A DNA stretch of 64,000 nucleotides, taken from JBBSAT01 sp046351235 (lineage in GTDB: Bacteria > Myxococcota_A > Polyangia > Polyangiales > Sandaracinaceae). A model generated the notes under the pieces. The model saw only the letters and a list, made by a program, of their open reading frames with translations. It was not told the DNA's origin and searched no databases. Below are positions 31,577 through 40,414 of the stretch, piece by piece (positions within the stretch are counted from its first letter, which is position 1; the number at the start of each line of letters is the position of its first letter). The DNA lies in the NCBI GenBank assembly GCA_046351235.1, contig JAXLYV010000011.1, positions 1 to 64,000 of the forward strand, written 5' to 3'. The position numbers and the translations under genes were made by a program.

Positions 31577-32701
31577 TCAGCTGCCGAAGCGCAGCCACGC
31601 GGCGAGCGCGGCCGCGAGGAGCACGAGCGCGCCGACGACCATCGCGTACGGGGCCCGCGACTTCGCGGGCGCGGGCGTGGAGGGCGCCGGCTCGAGATCG
31701 ACCTTCGGCACGGCGGGCGGCGGGTACGTGGGGATCGGCGCCGGCTCGGTGGCGCGGTAGGGGACCGAGTCGGCCTCTTCGCGCGTCTCGCGCGCGGTGA
31801 GCGCCACGTCGAGCTCGGCCGCCGCGTCTCCGACGGTCGCGAAGCGCGCGGCAGGATCGCGCGCGACGCAGCGCAGGAACCACGCGTCGAAGGCCTCGGG
31901 CCACGTGACCTCGACGCCCAGCTGGCGCGCGCGCGCCGTGGGCGCGACCAGATCCGCGGCGAGGATCTCGGCGAGCAACTTCGGCAGGTTCATCGCGCCC
32001 TCGTTCGCGACGAGCCAGTACGACTTTCCGGTGAGCGCGTAGAACGCGAGCAGCCCGAAGGGCCACACGTCGGTGAAGGGCCCGATCGAGGTGCCCGCGG
32101 AGAGCTGCTCGGGCGCCATCCAGAGCGGCGAGCCGATGAGCTGCGAGTTCTTCATCGAGTTGTCCTTGCGGACCTTCGCGATGCCGAAGTCGAGCACCTT
32201 GAGCGTGAAGGGCAGCCCTTCGTTCGGCCGCGCCTCGAGGAAGACGTTCTCGGGCTTCAGATCGCGATGCACGACGCCGCGCGAGTGCGCCGCCGCCATC
32301 GCCGCGCCGAAGCGGAGAAAGAGCGCACGAACCTCGTCGGGCGGAAAGGGCCCACGCTCGCGCAGGACGCCGGCGATGGTGCCGCCCTGAAGAAGCTCCA
32401 TCGCGATCCACGGCGACTCGAGCGCCGGATCGACGCCCGCGCCCAGCACCTCGACGATGTGCGGGTGCTTGAGCACCGAGCCGATCGTCGCCTCTTGCTC
32501 GAAGCGCTCGCGGCTCTTGTCGTCGTTGAGCAGGCGCGGCGCCATGATCTTCAGCGCGCGCTCGGTGCCCGGCACCTCCAGATCCGAGGCGACGAACACC
32601 GTCGCCATGCCGCCCTCGGTGAGCGGTCGCTCCACCCGAAAACGACCGGCCACGATCGTCCCGATCGGGATGCTCGACTCCGCCGCCGCCTGGCCCGTCA
32701 T
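31577..32701 (-). CDS. Pkn-type Ser/Thr protein kinase with C-terminal TM, 374 aa
   Basis: Hanks-type kinase domain at residues ~20-285: Gly loop LTEGGMATVF, VAIK-like ALKIM, catalytic HRDLKPEN with Asp147, DFGIAK, APEQ, and DVWPFG. A Pro-rich linker leads to a single C-terminal transmembrane helix (APYAMVVGALVLLAAALAAWL), placing the catalytic domain in the cytoplasm and almost nothing outside. Typical of the many myxobacterial kinases. Convergent with the M24-like gene, 13 bp apart; no cognate phosphatase nearby. Confidence 0.94.
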   Translation of the reverse strand: MTGQAAAESSIPIGTIVAGRFRVERPLTEGGMATVFVASDLEVPGTERALKIMAPRLLNDDKSRERFEQEATIGSVLKHPHIVEVLGAGVDPALESPWIAMELLQGGTIAGVLRERGPFPPDEVRALFLRFGAAMAAAHSRGVVHRDLKPENVFLEARPNEGLPFTLKVLDFGIAKVRKDNSMKNSQLIGSPLWMAPEQLSAGTSIGPFTDVWPFGLLAFYALTGKSYWLVANEGAMNLPKLLAEILAADLVAPTARARQLGVEVTWPEAFDAWFLRCVARDPAARFATVGDAAAELDVALTARETREEADSVPYRATEPAPIPTYPPPAVPKVDLEPAPSTPAPAKSRAPYAMVVGALVLLAAALAAWLRFGS

Positions 32702-32826
32702 GGGATGCGGCGACTGTAGTGGATCCGCGGCGGAGGTGGGTGCTCTCGTGCGCGTCTCCCGCCCTTCCGAGCACGTTTGAGTGACGCTGATGTCCGCTCA
32801 GGGCGTTCCCGCGCCGAGACAGTGAA

Positions 32827-32862
32827 GCGGCGGCGCCCGCAGCAGGCGGGACGAGGCGCCGC
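32827..32862 (-). terminator. GC-rich hairpin downstream of the amylase gene
   Basis: On the minus strand the order is GCGGCGCC, then CCCGC-CTGCT-GCGGG, then GCCGCCGC: an inner 5-bp stem nested in outer GC arms, 36 bp beyond the GH13 stop codon. Terminator assignment is positional; no T-run follows. Confidence 0.4.
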
Positions 32863-32897
32863 GCCATTCCCTCGACGCGACCTCGGCCGGTCGTCGC

Positions 32898-35042
32898 TCA
32901 ACGCGCGCGCAGGAGACGGAAGCTCCGCGGCGGAAGCGACGTGCTCCCGCCGCTCGCCATGCCGCCGCCGATCAGATCGTCGTAGCTGCCGCCCGGGATC
33001 GTCACGCTCTGTGCCGTGTCCGAGCGGTTGATCGCGACGATCACGTCGCTCGCGCCGGTGCAGCCCGTGCGACGGTAGACCCACGTGTCGGCGTTCGCCG
33101 AGAGCGTCACGCGGCGGCCGCGACCGAGCACCTCGTTCTCGGCGCGCGCGTGCGCGAGCGCGCGCACGGCACTGCGCAGCGTGACCTGCGGCGCGAGCAG
33201 CGCGGCGTCGTTCCACGGCATCGAGCGGCGGTTGTCGGGATCGCCGCCGCCCGCGAGGCCGATCTCGTCGCCGTAGTAGATCATCGGCACGCCACCGTTC
33301 GTGAGCATCACGGCGAAGGCGAGCGCGAGCCGCTCGTAGGGCGCCGCGTCGGTCGGCTGCGTGTAGGTCGTCGGGCTCCACGAGTTGCCGACCCAGCTTC
33401 CCTGGCGGCAGTCGCCGATCTGACCGCTCGCGAAGTGGATCGCGCGCGGGATGTCGTGGTTGCCGATCCACGTGCTCATGAGCGCGCCGTCGCCGTAGAA
33501 CTGATCGTTGTCGTCCATCCACGTCGAGAACGCGTCGAGGCCCATCGTGCGCGAGAAGAGCGCCTCGCACGCGCGCGCCTTGAACGGGAAGTCGAACTGC
33601 CCGTCGAGCATCGTGTCCGGGTCGACGAAGCGCCGCAGCAGGTTGCGGTCGTCGTAGGTGAAGGTCTCGCCGACCATGTAGAAGCGCCCGCCCGCGGGCG
33701 CGGTGAACGTCGCGTCGGTGCGCGTGCGCAGGTCGGTGAGCCAGGTGAGCGGCACGTGCTTGATGGCGTCGAGACGCAGGCCGTCGAGGTGGTACTCGTG
33801 CGCCCACCACACGGCGTCGCTCACCGACCAGTGGCGCGGCGCGTCCTGGTAGTAGTCGAAGCTCGGCAAGTAGCTCGTGAACGCGCAGCGCGTGCCCCAG
33901 TACGCGTCGTCCCAGACGTTCCCGTCGGCGCAGGTGCGCACCGGCTGGATGAACCAGCTCGGGTGCGCCGCGAAGAGGCCGCTCTGGTCGTCGACGTGCT
34001 TCATCACGTAGTCGAAGAGCACGCGCATCGGGTGCCCATCGGCGCCCATCGTCGCGTGCGCGCCGTCGACGAGCGCGTGCAGGTCCGCGCTCGTGCCGAT
34101 GCGCGGCTCCACGCGCGGCGTGGGCGAGCCCGAGGCGAGCGAGCCGTCGGCGGCGTAGTCGACCGCCGCCGGCGAGGGCCAGTAGCCGTGGTAGCCGGAG
34201 TAGAGGTGCGTGTCGCTGCCGGGATCGGTCGCCGCGCCAGCGACGTCGCGGTTGTCGTAGGGTGCCGAGAGCCAGACCGCCGTCACGCCGAGATCGGCGA
34301 GGTACGGCAGCTCCATCGTCACGCCGCGCAGATCGCCGCCCTCGTACTGCCCGCTAGGGCCCGTGCGCGCATCGCCGTCGGTCGCGCCCGAGACCGGCAT
34401 CGACATGCCGTCCGAGTCGCGGAAGCGATCGGTCATCACGAAGTAGAGGACGCTGTCGCGCCAGTCGACCTCGTCGAGATCGCCGCAGCTCGCGCCGCAG
34501 ACGTCGACGATGCTGTTGAACCCGCCGAAGCCGTCGGCCTCACGCACGGGGTTGCCGGGATCGGCGATCCACGGTGTCGCGCCGTCCACGATCAGCTTGT
34601 AGCGGTGCGGGCCGAAGGGCGTGATGAGCGTGGTGGCGCTCCAGAGGCCCGTCCCCGCATCGCGCGTCATCACGAGCGCACCCTCGGCGGGCGAGGTCGG
34701 CCACGTGCCGGTCGCGTTCGCGAGCCAGTCGCCGGTGATCCACACGGAGCTCGCGCTCGGCGCGTCGAGCGTGAAGGTGATCTGGTTGCAGGGCGGCGGC
34801 GGCGGCCCGGTGTCCGGGAGCGGCCCGGCGTCCTCGGGCATCGAGGTGCCCGCCTCGCCGCACGCGCCGTCGCCGAGCGACGCGTCGGGGTCCGAGCAGT
34901 TGCGGAAGATCGGGCGCGGCCCGCCATCGCGCTGGTACGTGGCATCGTAGTCGAGCGAGCCGGGCGGCGACGCGCATCCGGCGATCGAGACGAGCAGCGC
35001 GAAGACGACGAGCGGGAGGGACCGCACCGCACGAGAGAGCAT
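32898..35042 (-). CDS. GH13 alpha-amylase-family lipoprotein, 714 aa
   Basis: Starch- or alpha-glucan-active enzyme exported as a lipoprotein: signal ends SIAGC with Cys23 (start ATG 35042, with GAGGGA upstream; ATG 35060 lacks one). A Pro/Asp/Thr linker (residues ~30-75) is followed by a CBM48/isoamylase-N-like beta domain (ITFTLDAPSASSVWITGDW...PFGPHRYKLIVDG) and a GH13 barrel: VLFDYVMKHV, nucleophile Asp425 in DGLRLDAIKH, acid/base Glu459 in VGETF, and Asp530 in GNHDIPR. A C-terminal all-beta domain closes the protein. Consistent with an amylolytic myxobacterium. Confidence 0.92.
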   Translation of the reverse strand: MLSRAVRSLPLVVFALLVSIAGCASPPGSLDYDATYQRDGGPRPIFRNCSDPDASLGDGACGEAGTSMPEDAGPLPDTGPPPPPCNQITFTLDAPSASSVWITGDWLANATGTWPTSPAEGALVMTRDAGTGLWSATTLITPFGPHRYKLIVDGATPWIADPGNPVREADGFGGFNSIVDVCGASCGDLDEVDWRDSVLYFVMTDRFRDSDGMSMPVSGATDGDARTGPSGQYEGGDLRGVTMELPYLADLGVTAVWLSAPYDNRDVAGAATDPGSDTHLYSGYHGYWPSPAAVDYAADGSLASGSPTPRVEPRIGTSADLHALVDGAHATMGADGHPMRVLFDYVMKHVDDQSGLFAAHPSWFIQPVRTCADGNVWDDAYWGTRCAFTSYLPSFDYYQDAPRHWSVSDAVWWAHEYHLDGLRLDAIKHVPLTWLTDLRTRTDATFTAPAGGRFYMVGETFTYDDRNLLRRFVDPDTMLDGQFDFPFKARACEALFSRTMGLDAFSTWMDDNDQFYGDGALMSTWIGNHDIPRAIHFASGQIGDCRQGSWVGNSWSPTTYTQPTDAAPYERLALAFAVMLTNGGVPMIYYGDEIGLAGGGDPDNRRSMPWNDAALLAPQVTLRSAVRALAHARAENEVLGRGRRVTLSANADTWVYRRTGCTGASDVIVAINRSDTAQSVTIPGGSYDDLIGGGMASGGSTSLPPRSFRLLRAR

Positions 35043-35254
35043 CGAGCGATGTTCCCTCATTTCGGTCGGGCCGCCCAGCACGGCCCGGCGCCCGAAGCGG
35101 TGACCCCTCTCACGTTCGCCCGCGCGCCGCGGCCGTCCCGAGGAAGAAGCGCGCTGCTCCGCCGTACCGTTCGGGCTGGCGTGTGTCAGGGTTCGGCCAC
35201 GCTTCGGGCCACGGCGTGCCTCTGTCCGTGTGCCCTCTCTTCCGAGGTCCATCC

Positions 35255-38200
35255 ATGCGCTCGCCTCTTCTCTCCGTTCGTGCGCTCGTCGCCTTCGTCA
35301 CCCTCGCGGCCACGGCCTGGCTCACCGGCGCCCCGAGCGCGTCGGCGCAGACGATGGTCCCGGGCGGCAACATCGCGATCCAGACGTGGACGCCCGCCGG
35401 CAGCCCGTACATCGTGCAGGGCGACATCACCGTTCTCGCGGGCGGCTCGCTCACGATCCAGGCAGGCACGGTCGTGAGATTCGCGTCGACCGACGGCGTC
35501 GGATCAGGCACCGACTCGGGCCGGGTCGAGCTCATCGTGAATGGCACGCTGGCCGTGACCGGCACGGCGGCGATGCCGGTCTCGTTCGCGGCGCAGACGG
35601 GCACGAGCTCGTCGGCCTGGTACGGCATCCGCGCCATGAGCGGCTCGTCCGTCTCCATCGCGGGCGCGACGATCCAGAACGCCTCCTACGCGGTGCGCTC
35701 CGAGAACGGCGCGCCCACGCTCGACACGACGACGGTGAGCAACTGCCAGAGCGGCGCCTACGTGGCCGGCGGGAGCGCGACGATCACGGGAACGATCTTC
35801 ACGGGCGAGGCCGACGCGGTCCGCGTGGACAGCGGAACGGCGACGGTGACCTCCTGTACGTTGTACGGCAACAGCAACGCGATCCGCGCCTTCGGCGGCT
35901 CCGTCGTCGTCCGCAACTCGATCGTGACGAACAACTCGAGCTACGGCGCCTACGCCTCGGGCGCCTCGATCAACCTCGTCTACTCGGACTTCTGGCAGAA
36001 CTCGAACGGCAACTTCGGCGCGACCACCGGGTCGGGCTACCTCCAGGTCAACCCGCTCTACGTGTCGGGCTCGAACCTGCGGATCACTTCGAGCTCGCCC
36101 TGCCGCTTCGCCGGTAGCACCGGCGCCGACATCGGCGCGCTGCCCTACACGGGCGACGCGACGCCGGGCCTCTACGGCACGCTCTGGACGGACACGACCG
36201 TCTCGAGCCCGACGAGCGTTCCCGGCGACCTGACGATCGCTCCCGGCGTCACGCTGACGCTCGCCGCCGGCGCGACGCTCACGTTCGCGACGAGCGACAT
36301 CATGGGCGCCTACGCCGACACCGGCCGCGCCGAGCTACGCGTGCAGGGCACGCTCGTCACGAGCGGCACCGGCGCGAGCCCCGTCACGCTCACCAGCAGC
36401 GGCACGAGCAGCAGCTCCTGGTACGGCGTCGTCTTCCTGCCCGGCGCCTCGGGCTCGCGGCTCGCCGGACTGATCCTCGAAGAGGCGTCCTACGGCCTGC
36501 GCGTCGAGGGCGGCGCCATCACCTCCGCCGACGGCATGACCATCCGCAACTGCCAGAGCGGCACCTACGTCGTCTCCGGCGGCATCGACGTCGAGAACAC
36601 GATCTACACCGGCAACGCCGACGCCTTCCGCGTCGACGGAGGCACCGGCAGCATCGTCGGAAGCTCGACCTTCTACGGCAACAGCAACGCCATCCGCGCC
36701 TTCGGCGGCTCCGTCGTCGTCCGCAACTCGATCGTGACGAACAACTCGAGCTACGGCGCCTACGCCTCGGGCGCCTCGATCAACCTCGTCTACTCGGACT
36801 TCTGGCAGAACTCGAACGGCAACTTCGGCGCGACCACCGGGTCGGGCTACCTCCAGGTCAACCCGCTCTACGTGTCGGGCTCGAACCTGCGGATCACTTC
36901 GAGCTCGCCCTGCCGCTTCGCCGGTAGCACCGGCGCCGACATCGGCGCGCTGCCCTACACGGGCGACGCGACGCCGGGCCTCTACGGCACGCTCTGGACG
37001 GACACGACCGTCTCGAGCCCGACGAGCGTTCCCGGCGACCTGACGATCGCTCCCGGCGTCACGCTGACGCTCGCCGCCGGCGCGACGCTCACGTTCGCGA
37101 CGAGCGACATCATGGGCGCCTACGCCGACACCGGCCGCGCCGAGCTACGCGTGCAGGGCACGCTCGTCACGAGCGGCACCGGCGCGAGCCCCGTCACGCT
37201 CACCAGCAGCGGCACGAGCAGCAGCTCCTGGTACGGCGTCGTCTTCCTGCCCGGCGCCTCGGGCTCGCGGCTCGCCGGACTGATCCTCGAAGAGGCGTCC
37301 TACGGCCTGCGCGTCGAGGGCGGCGCCATCACCTCCGCCGACGGCATGACCATCCGCAACTGCCAGAGCGGCACCTACGTCGTCTCCGGCGGCATCGACG
37401 TCGAGAACACGATCTACACCGGCAACGCCGACGCCTTCCGCGTCGACGGAGGCACCGGCAGCATCGTCGGAAGCTCGACCTTCTACGGCAACAGCAACGC
37501 CATCCGCGCCTTCGGCGGCTCCGTCGTCGTCCGCAACTCGATCGTGACGAACAACTCGAGCTACGGCGCCTACGCCTCGGGCGCCTCGATCAACCTCGTC
37601 TACTCGGACTTCTGGCAGAACTCGAACGGCAACTTCGGCGCGACGTCCGGCACCGGAATGATCTCGATCAACCCGCTCTACGTGTCGGGCTCCGATCTGC
37701 ACCTGACGGCCACGAGCCCGTGCATCGACGCCGGTACGGCGACCGGCGCGCCCACGCGCGATCGTGATGGCAGCCCGCGCCCGCTCGACGGCGACGGCAT
37801 CAACGGCGCCGCCTACGACATGGGCGCCTACGAGTACGCGCGCGCGACGGTGTGCGGCGACGGCATGCTCGGCGCGGGCGAGGTCTGCGACGACGGCCCG
37901 CTCAACGGGACCTACGGCCACTGCAACGGCATGTGCTCGGGCCCCGGCCCGCGCTGCGGGGACGGCATGCCGAACGGCGGCGAGCAGTGCGACGACGGAA
38001 ACGCGATCGACACCGACGCGTGCACGAGCGCGTGCCTCACGGCGCGCTGCGGCGACGGCTTCCTGCGCGCGGGCGTCGAGGAGTGCGACGACGCGAACAC
38101 GATCGCCACCGACGGCTGCACCGACACCTGCCACCTCGCGATCTGCGGCGACGGCGTGGTGCGCGCCGGCGTCGAGCAGTGCGACGACGGAAACGCGGCG

Positions 38201-39523
38201 AGCACCGATGCGTGCGTCTCGTGCGCGAGCGCCTTCTGCGGCGACGGCTACGTGCGCGCGGGCGTCGAGGAGTGCGACGACGGCAACGCCAGCAATACCG
38301 ACACGTGCACGAACGCCTGCCACGTCGCGATCTGCGGCGACGGCATCGTCGGCCCCGGCGAGACCTGCGACGACGGCAACGGGGTCGACACCGACACCTG
38401 CACGAACCGCTGCGTGCCGGCGATGTGCGGCGACGGGATCACGCAGGCGGGCGAGGAGTGCGACGACGGCAACGCCGTCAACACCGACGGCTGCACCACG
38501 AGCTGCCACGTCCCGCGCTGCGGGGACGGCTTCATCCAGATGGGCGAGGTCTGCGACGACGGCAACATGGTCGATACCGACACCTGCACGAACGCCTGCC
38601 AGCCGGCGCGCTGCGGCGACTCGATCGTGCAGGCGGGCGAGACGTGCGACGACGGGAACACGGATCCGACCGACGGCTGCACGTCGAGCTGCTTGCCAGC
38701 GGTCTGCGGCGACGGCTTCGTTCACGCGGGCGTCGAGGCCTGTGACGACGGCAACACGAGCGACACCGACGGCTGCATCGCGGGCTGCATCGTGGCGAGC
38801 TGCGGCGATGGGCACCTGCACGCCGGCGTCGAGGCCTGTGACGACGGCAACGTGCGCGACGGCGACGGCTGCAGCAGCACTTGCGCGCTCGCCAGCTGCG
38901 GCAACGGCACCGTCGATCCCGGCGAGGAGTGCGACGACGGCAACCTCTCGAACCTCGACGCCTGCCTCGGCACCTGCCTCTCGGCGCGCTGCGGCGACGG
39001 CTTCGTGCGCACGGGCCTCGAGGCGTGCGACGACGGCAACGCGCTCGACAACGACGCGTGCGTCCAGGGCTGTCACGTGGCGAGCTGCGGCGACGGCTTC
39101 GTGCAGGCCGGCGTCGAGACGTGCGACGACGGAAACGCCGACCAGACCGATGCGTGCCTCGTGAGCTGCGAGAGCGCGAGCTGCGGCGACGGCTTCGTGG
39201 AGAACGGCGTGGAGGAGTGCGACGACTCCAACACGATGGCGGGCGACGGCTGCAGCCCGAGCTGCACCGAGGAGCCACCGCCGAGCGACGCTGGCGTGCC
39301 GGATGGCGGCACGGGCGACGCCGGCGCGACCACGCCGGACGCGGGCATGGGCGGTGACGCGGCGATGCTCGATGCCTCGATGTCGCCGGACGGCGGGACC
39401 GAAGCGCCGACGACGAGCGGCGGCTGCGGCTGCCGCGCGGCGGGCGGTGGCTCGGGCGGAGCCGGCGCGCTCGGCCTCGGCCTGATGCTCGCGCTCTGGA
39501 TCGCGCGCCGCCGCACGCGCTGA
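35255..39523 (+). CDS. Beta-helix / DUF4215-repeat / MYXO-CTERM-like surface protein, 1,422 aa
   Basis: Signal peptide (cleavage near ...PSASAQ). Residues ~30-860 are three ~270-residue right-handed parallel beta-helix modules (NCQSGAYV, NSNAIRAFGG, NNSSYGAYASG runs). Then come 15 Cys-rich DUF4215 repeats, each like CGDGxxxxGExCDDGNxxxTDxCTxxC (residues ~867-1335), a Thr/Pro/Asp/Ala spacer, and a tail with CGCRAAGGGSGGAGALGLGLMLALWIARRRTR, which matches the MYXO-CTERM pattern of a Cys/Gly motif, hydrophobic span and Arg cluster. It should be processed and anchored at the cell surface. Adhesion or carbohydrate binding is an inference from the beta-helix. Confidence 0.9.
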   Translation: MRSPLLSVRALVAFVTLAATAWLTGAPSASAQTMVPGGNIAIQTWTPAGSPYIVQGDITVLAGGSLTIQAGTVVRFASTDGVGSGTDSGRVELIVNGTLAVTGTAAMPVSFAAQTGTSSSAWYGIRAMSGSSVSIAGATIQNASYAVRSENGAPTLDTTTVSNCQSGAYVAGGSATITGTIFTGEADAVRVDSGTATVTSCTLYGNSNAIRAFGGSVVVRNSIVTNNSSYGAYASGASINLVYSDFWQNSNGNFGATTGSGYLQVNPLYVSGSNLRITSSSPCRFAGSTGADIGALPYTGDATPGLYGTLWTDTTVSSPTSVPGDLTIAPGVTLTLAAGATLTFATSDIMGAYADTGRAELRVQGTLVTSGTGASPVTLTSSGTSSSSWYGVVFLPGASGSRLAGLILEEASYGLRVEGGAITSADGMTIRNCQSGTYVVSGGIDVENTIYTGNADAFRVDGGTGSIVGSSTFYGNSNAIRAFGGSVVVRNSIVTNNSSYGAYASGASINLVYSDFWQNSNGNFGATTGSGYLQVNPLYVSGSNLRITSSSPCRFAGSTGADIGALPYTGDATPGLYGTLWTDTTVSSPTSVPGDLTIAPGVTLTLAAGATLTFATSDIMGAYADTGRAELRVQGTLVTSGTGASPVTLTSSGTSSSSWYGVVFLPGASGSRLAGLILEEASYGLRVEGGAITSADGMTIRNCQSGTYVVSGGIDVENTIYTGNADAFRVDGGTGSIVGSSTFYGNSNAIRAFGGSVVVRNSIVTNNSSYGAYASGASINLVYSDFWQNSNGNFGATSGTGMISINPLYVSGSDLHLTATSPCIDAGTATGAPTRDRDGSPRPLDGDGINGAAYDMGAYEYARATVCGDGMLGAGEVCDDGPLNGTYGHCNGMCSGPGPRCGDGMPNGGEQCDDGNAIDTDACTSACLTARCGDGFLRAGVEECDDANTIATDGCTDTCHLAICGDGVVRAGVEQCDDGNAASTDACVSCASAFCGDGYVRAGVEECDDGNASNTDTCTNACHVAICGDGIVGPGETCDDGNGVDTDTCTNRCVPAMCGDGITQAGEECDDGNAVNTDGCTTSCHVPRCGDGFIQMGEVCDDGNMVDTDTCTNACQPARCGDSIVQAGETCDDGNTDPTDGCTSSCLPAVCGDGFVHAGVEACDDGNTSDTDGCIAGCIVASCGDGHLHAGVEACDDGNVRDGDGCSSTCALASCGNGTVDPGEECDDGNLSNLDACLGTCLSARCGDGFVRTGLEACDDGNALDNDACVQGCHVASCGDGFVQAGVETCDDGNADQTDACLVSCESASCGDGFVENGVEECDDSNTMAGDGCSPSCTEEPPPSDAGVPDGGTGDAGATTPDAGMGGDAAMLDASMSPDGGTEAPTTSGGCGCRAAGGGSGGAGALGLGLMLALWIARRRTR
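35882..37644 (+). repeat. Perfect 810-bp tandem duplication inside the surface-protein gene
   Basis: Bases 35882-36834 recur, apparently without change, at 36692-37644 (offset 810 bp, exactly 270 codons). Every 60-base line compared matched. The shared stretch covers one complete beta-helix module plus part of the neighbouring one; identity ends where the third module changes to GTCCGG at 37645. The first module upstream of 35882 is only similar. Confidence 0.92.
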
Positions 39524-39536
39524 AGGGCAGCCGACT

Positions 39537-39563
39537 CCCTCTCCCGCCGGGGGCGGGAGAGGG
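39537..39563. terminator. Perfect 12-bp hairpin after the surface-protein gene
   Basis: CCCTCTCCCGCC, loop GGG, GGCGGGAGAGGG: a perfect inverted repeat 14 bp beyond the stop codon. No T-run follows, so it may be a terminator or a REP-like palindromic element; the same CT/GA-rich hairpin type is widespread in GC-rich genomes. Confidence 0.6.
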
Positions 39564-39621
39564 CCGCGGAGAGGGACTGCGACAGCCCGCGCTGGGCTGC
39601 GGCCCCGCGATCGGAATCGCC

Positions 39622-39642
39622 GGGCCACGGCCCCGTCTTTTT
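39622..39642 (+). terminator. Short hairpin with T-run before the sigma gene
   Basis: GGGC-CACG-GCCC (39622-39633) is followed closely by TCTTTTT, giving a small intrinsic-terminator-like structure. It would isolate the ECF sigma promoter at 39645 from read-through. Confidence 0.4.
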
Positions 39643-39644
39643 CT

Positions 39645-39673
39645 GAACCCGCCCTTCCGGTCCGCACGTTCTA
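39645..39673 (+). promoter_or_regulatory. Candidate ECF-sigma (autoregulatory) promoter
   Basis: GAACC at 39645-39649 and CGTTCTA at 39667-39673 with a 17-bp spacer resemble the -35 GAACxx / -10 CGTCTA pattern of many ECF promoters. Transcription would start about 10 bases upstream of the sigma gene's ATG. Recognised by eye only. Confidence 0.45.
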
Positions 39674-39691
39674 CCGGACGAGAAGCGAGCG

Positions 39692-40414
39692 ATGATGCCA
39701 GCGATGGCGGCGGACGGAGCCGAAGAGGAGCGTGGGGTGGGCGGAGCGCGAGTGATCGCGATCTCCTCGCGCGCGCGCCCTTCGACGCACGCCGGCTCGC
39801 CCGAGCGCGCCCCCCGCCCGGCCCTGGGCGCGGGGATCGATCGCGCCCTGCTCGAGCGACATCGCGCGGGGGATCCCGAGGCGTTCCCGGCATTGGTGGC
39901 GGCCTTCCGCGCGCCGGTGTTCGGCTATCTGACGAGGTGTGGCGTGAGACCGGCGGATCGCGATGACTTGTTCCAGGAGGCCTTCCTGCGCGTGCACCGC
40001 GCAGCGAGCCCTGGCGCGAGCAGCGAGCTGCCGACCGGGCCGGTCGCGCCCTGGCTCTTCACCATCGTCGTGAACCTCGTGCGTAGCCACTTCCGGAAGG
40101 CCACCGTCCGCAAGGGCACGACGCTGGACAACGACGCCCAAGAGCGCGCCGTCGGTGGCGAGGTCTCACCCGAGCGCGCGCTCGAGACGCGCGAGCAGCT
40201 CGCGTGGCTCGAGAGCGCGATGGAGAAGCTCCCGCTCGAGCAGCGCGAGGCGCTGGTGCTCGCGGGGATCGAAGGGCTCGAGCTCGCCGAGGCCGCTGCC
40301 GTGCTCGAGGTGCCGGTCGACACGGTGAAGACGCGCGTGCGTCGGGCGCGGCTCGCGCTCGCCGAGGCACGTGTGCGCGCGGGCGTGGTCGCCGCGCGGG
40401 AGGAGGGGCGATGA
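39692..40414 (+). CDS. ECF RNA polymerase sigma factor, 240 aa
   Basis: Extracytoplasmic-function sigma factor. After a ~50-residue unstructured N-terminus, region 2 reads GDPEAFPALVAAFRAPVFGYLTR...DRDDLFQEAFLRVHRA and region 4 reads EKLPLEQREALVLAGIEGLELAEAAAVLEVPVDTVKTRVRRARLAL. ATG codons at 39692, 39695 and 39704 are all possible starts. The stop TGA overlaps the anti-sigma ATG (ATGA), so the pair is co-translated, and a GAACC...CGTTCTA promoter-like sequence lies upstream. Confidence 0.95.
   Translation: MMPAMAADGAEEERGVGGARVIAISSRARPSTHAGSPERAPRPALGAGIDRALLERHRAGDPEAFPALVAAFRAPVFGYLTRCGVRPADRDDLFQEAFLRVHRAASPGASSELPTGPVAPWLFTIVVNLVRSHFRKATVRKGTTLDNDAQERAVGGEVSPERALETREQLAWLESAMEKLPLEQREALVLAGIEGLELAEAAAVLEVPVDTVKTRVRRARLALAEARVRAGVVAAREEGR

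Noticed and set aside
35043..35060. Upstream ATG for the GH13 lipoprotein
   Set aside because: No Shine-Dalgarno upstream, and it would put extra polar residues ahead of the signal peptide.
37850..39250. Regular ~93-96 bp repeats considered as a CRISPR array
   Set aside because: They are coding DUF4215 repeats with conserved Cys and Asp codons, variable in sequence between copies and in a long open frame.
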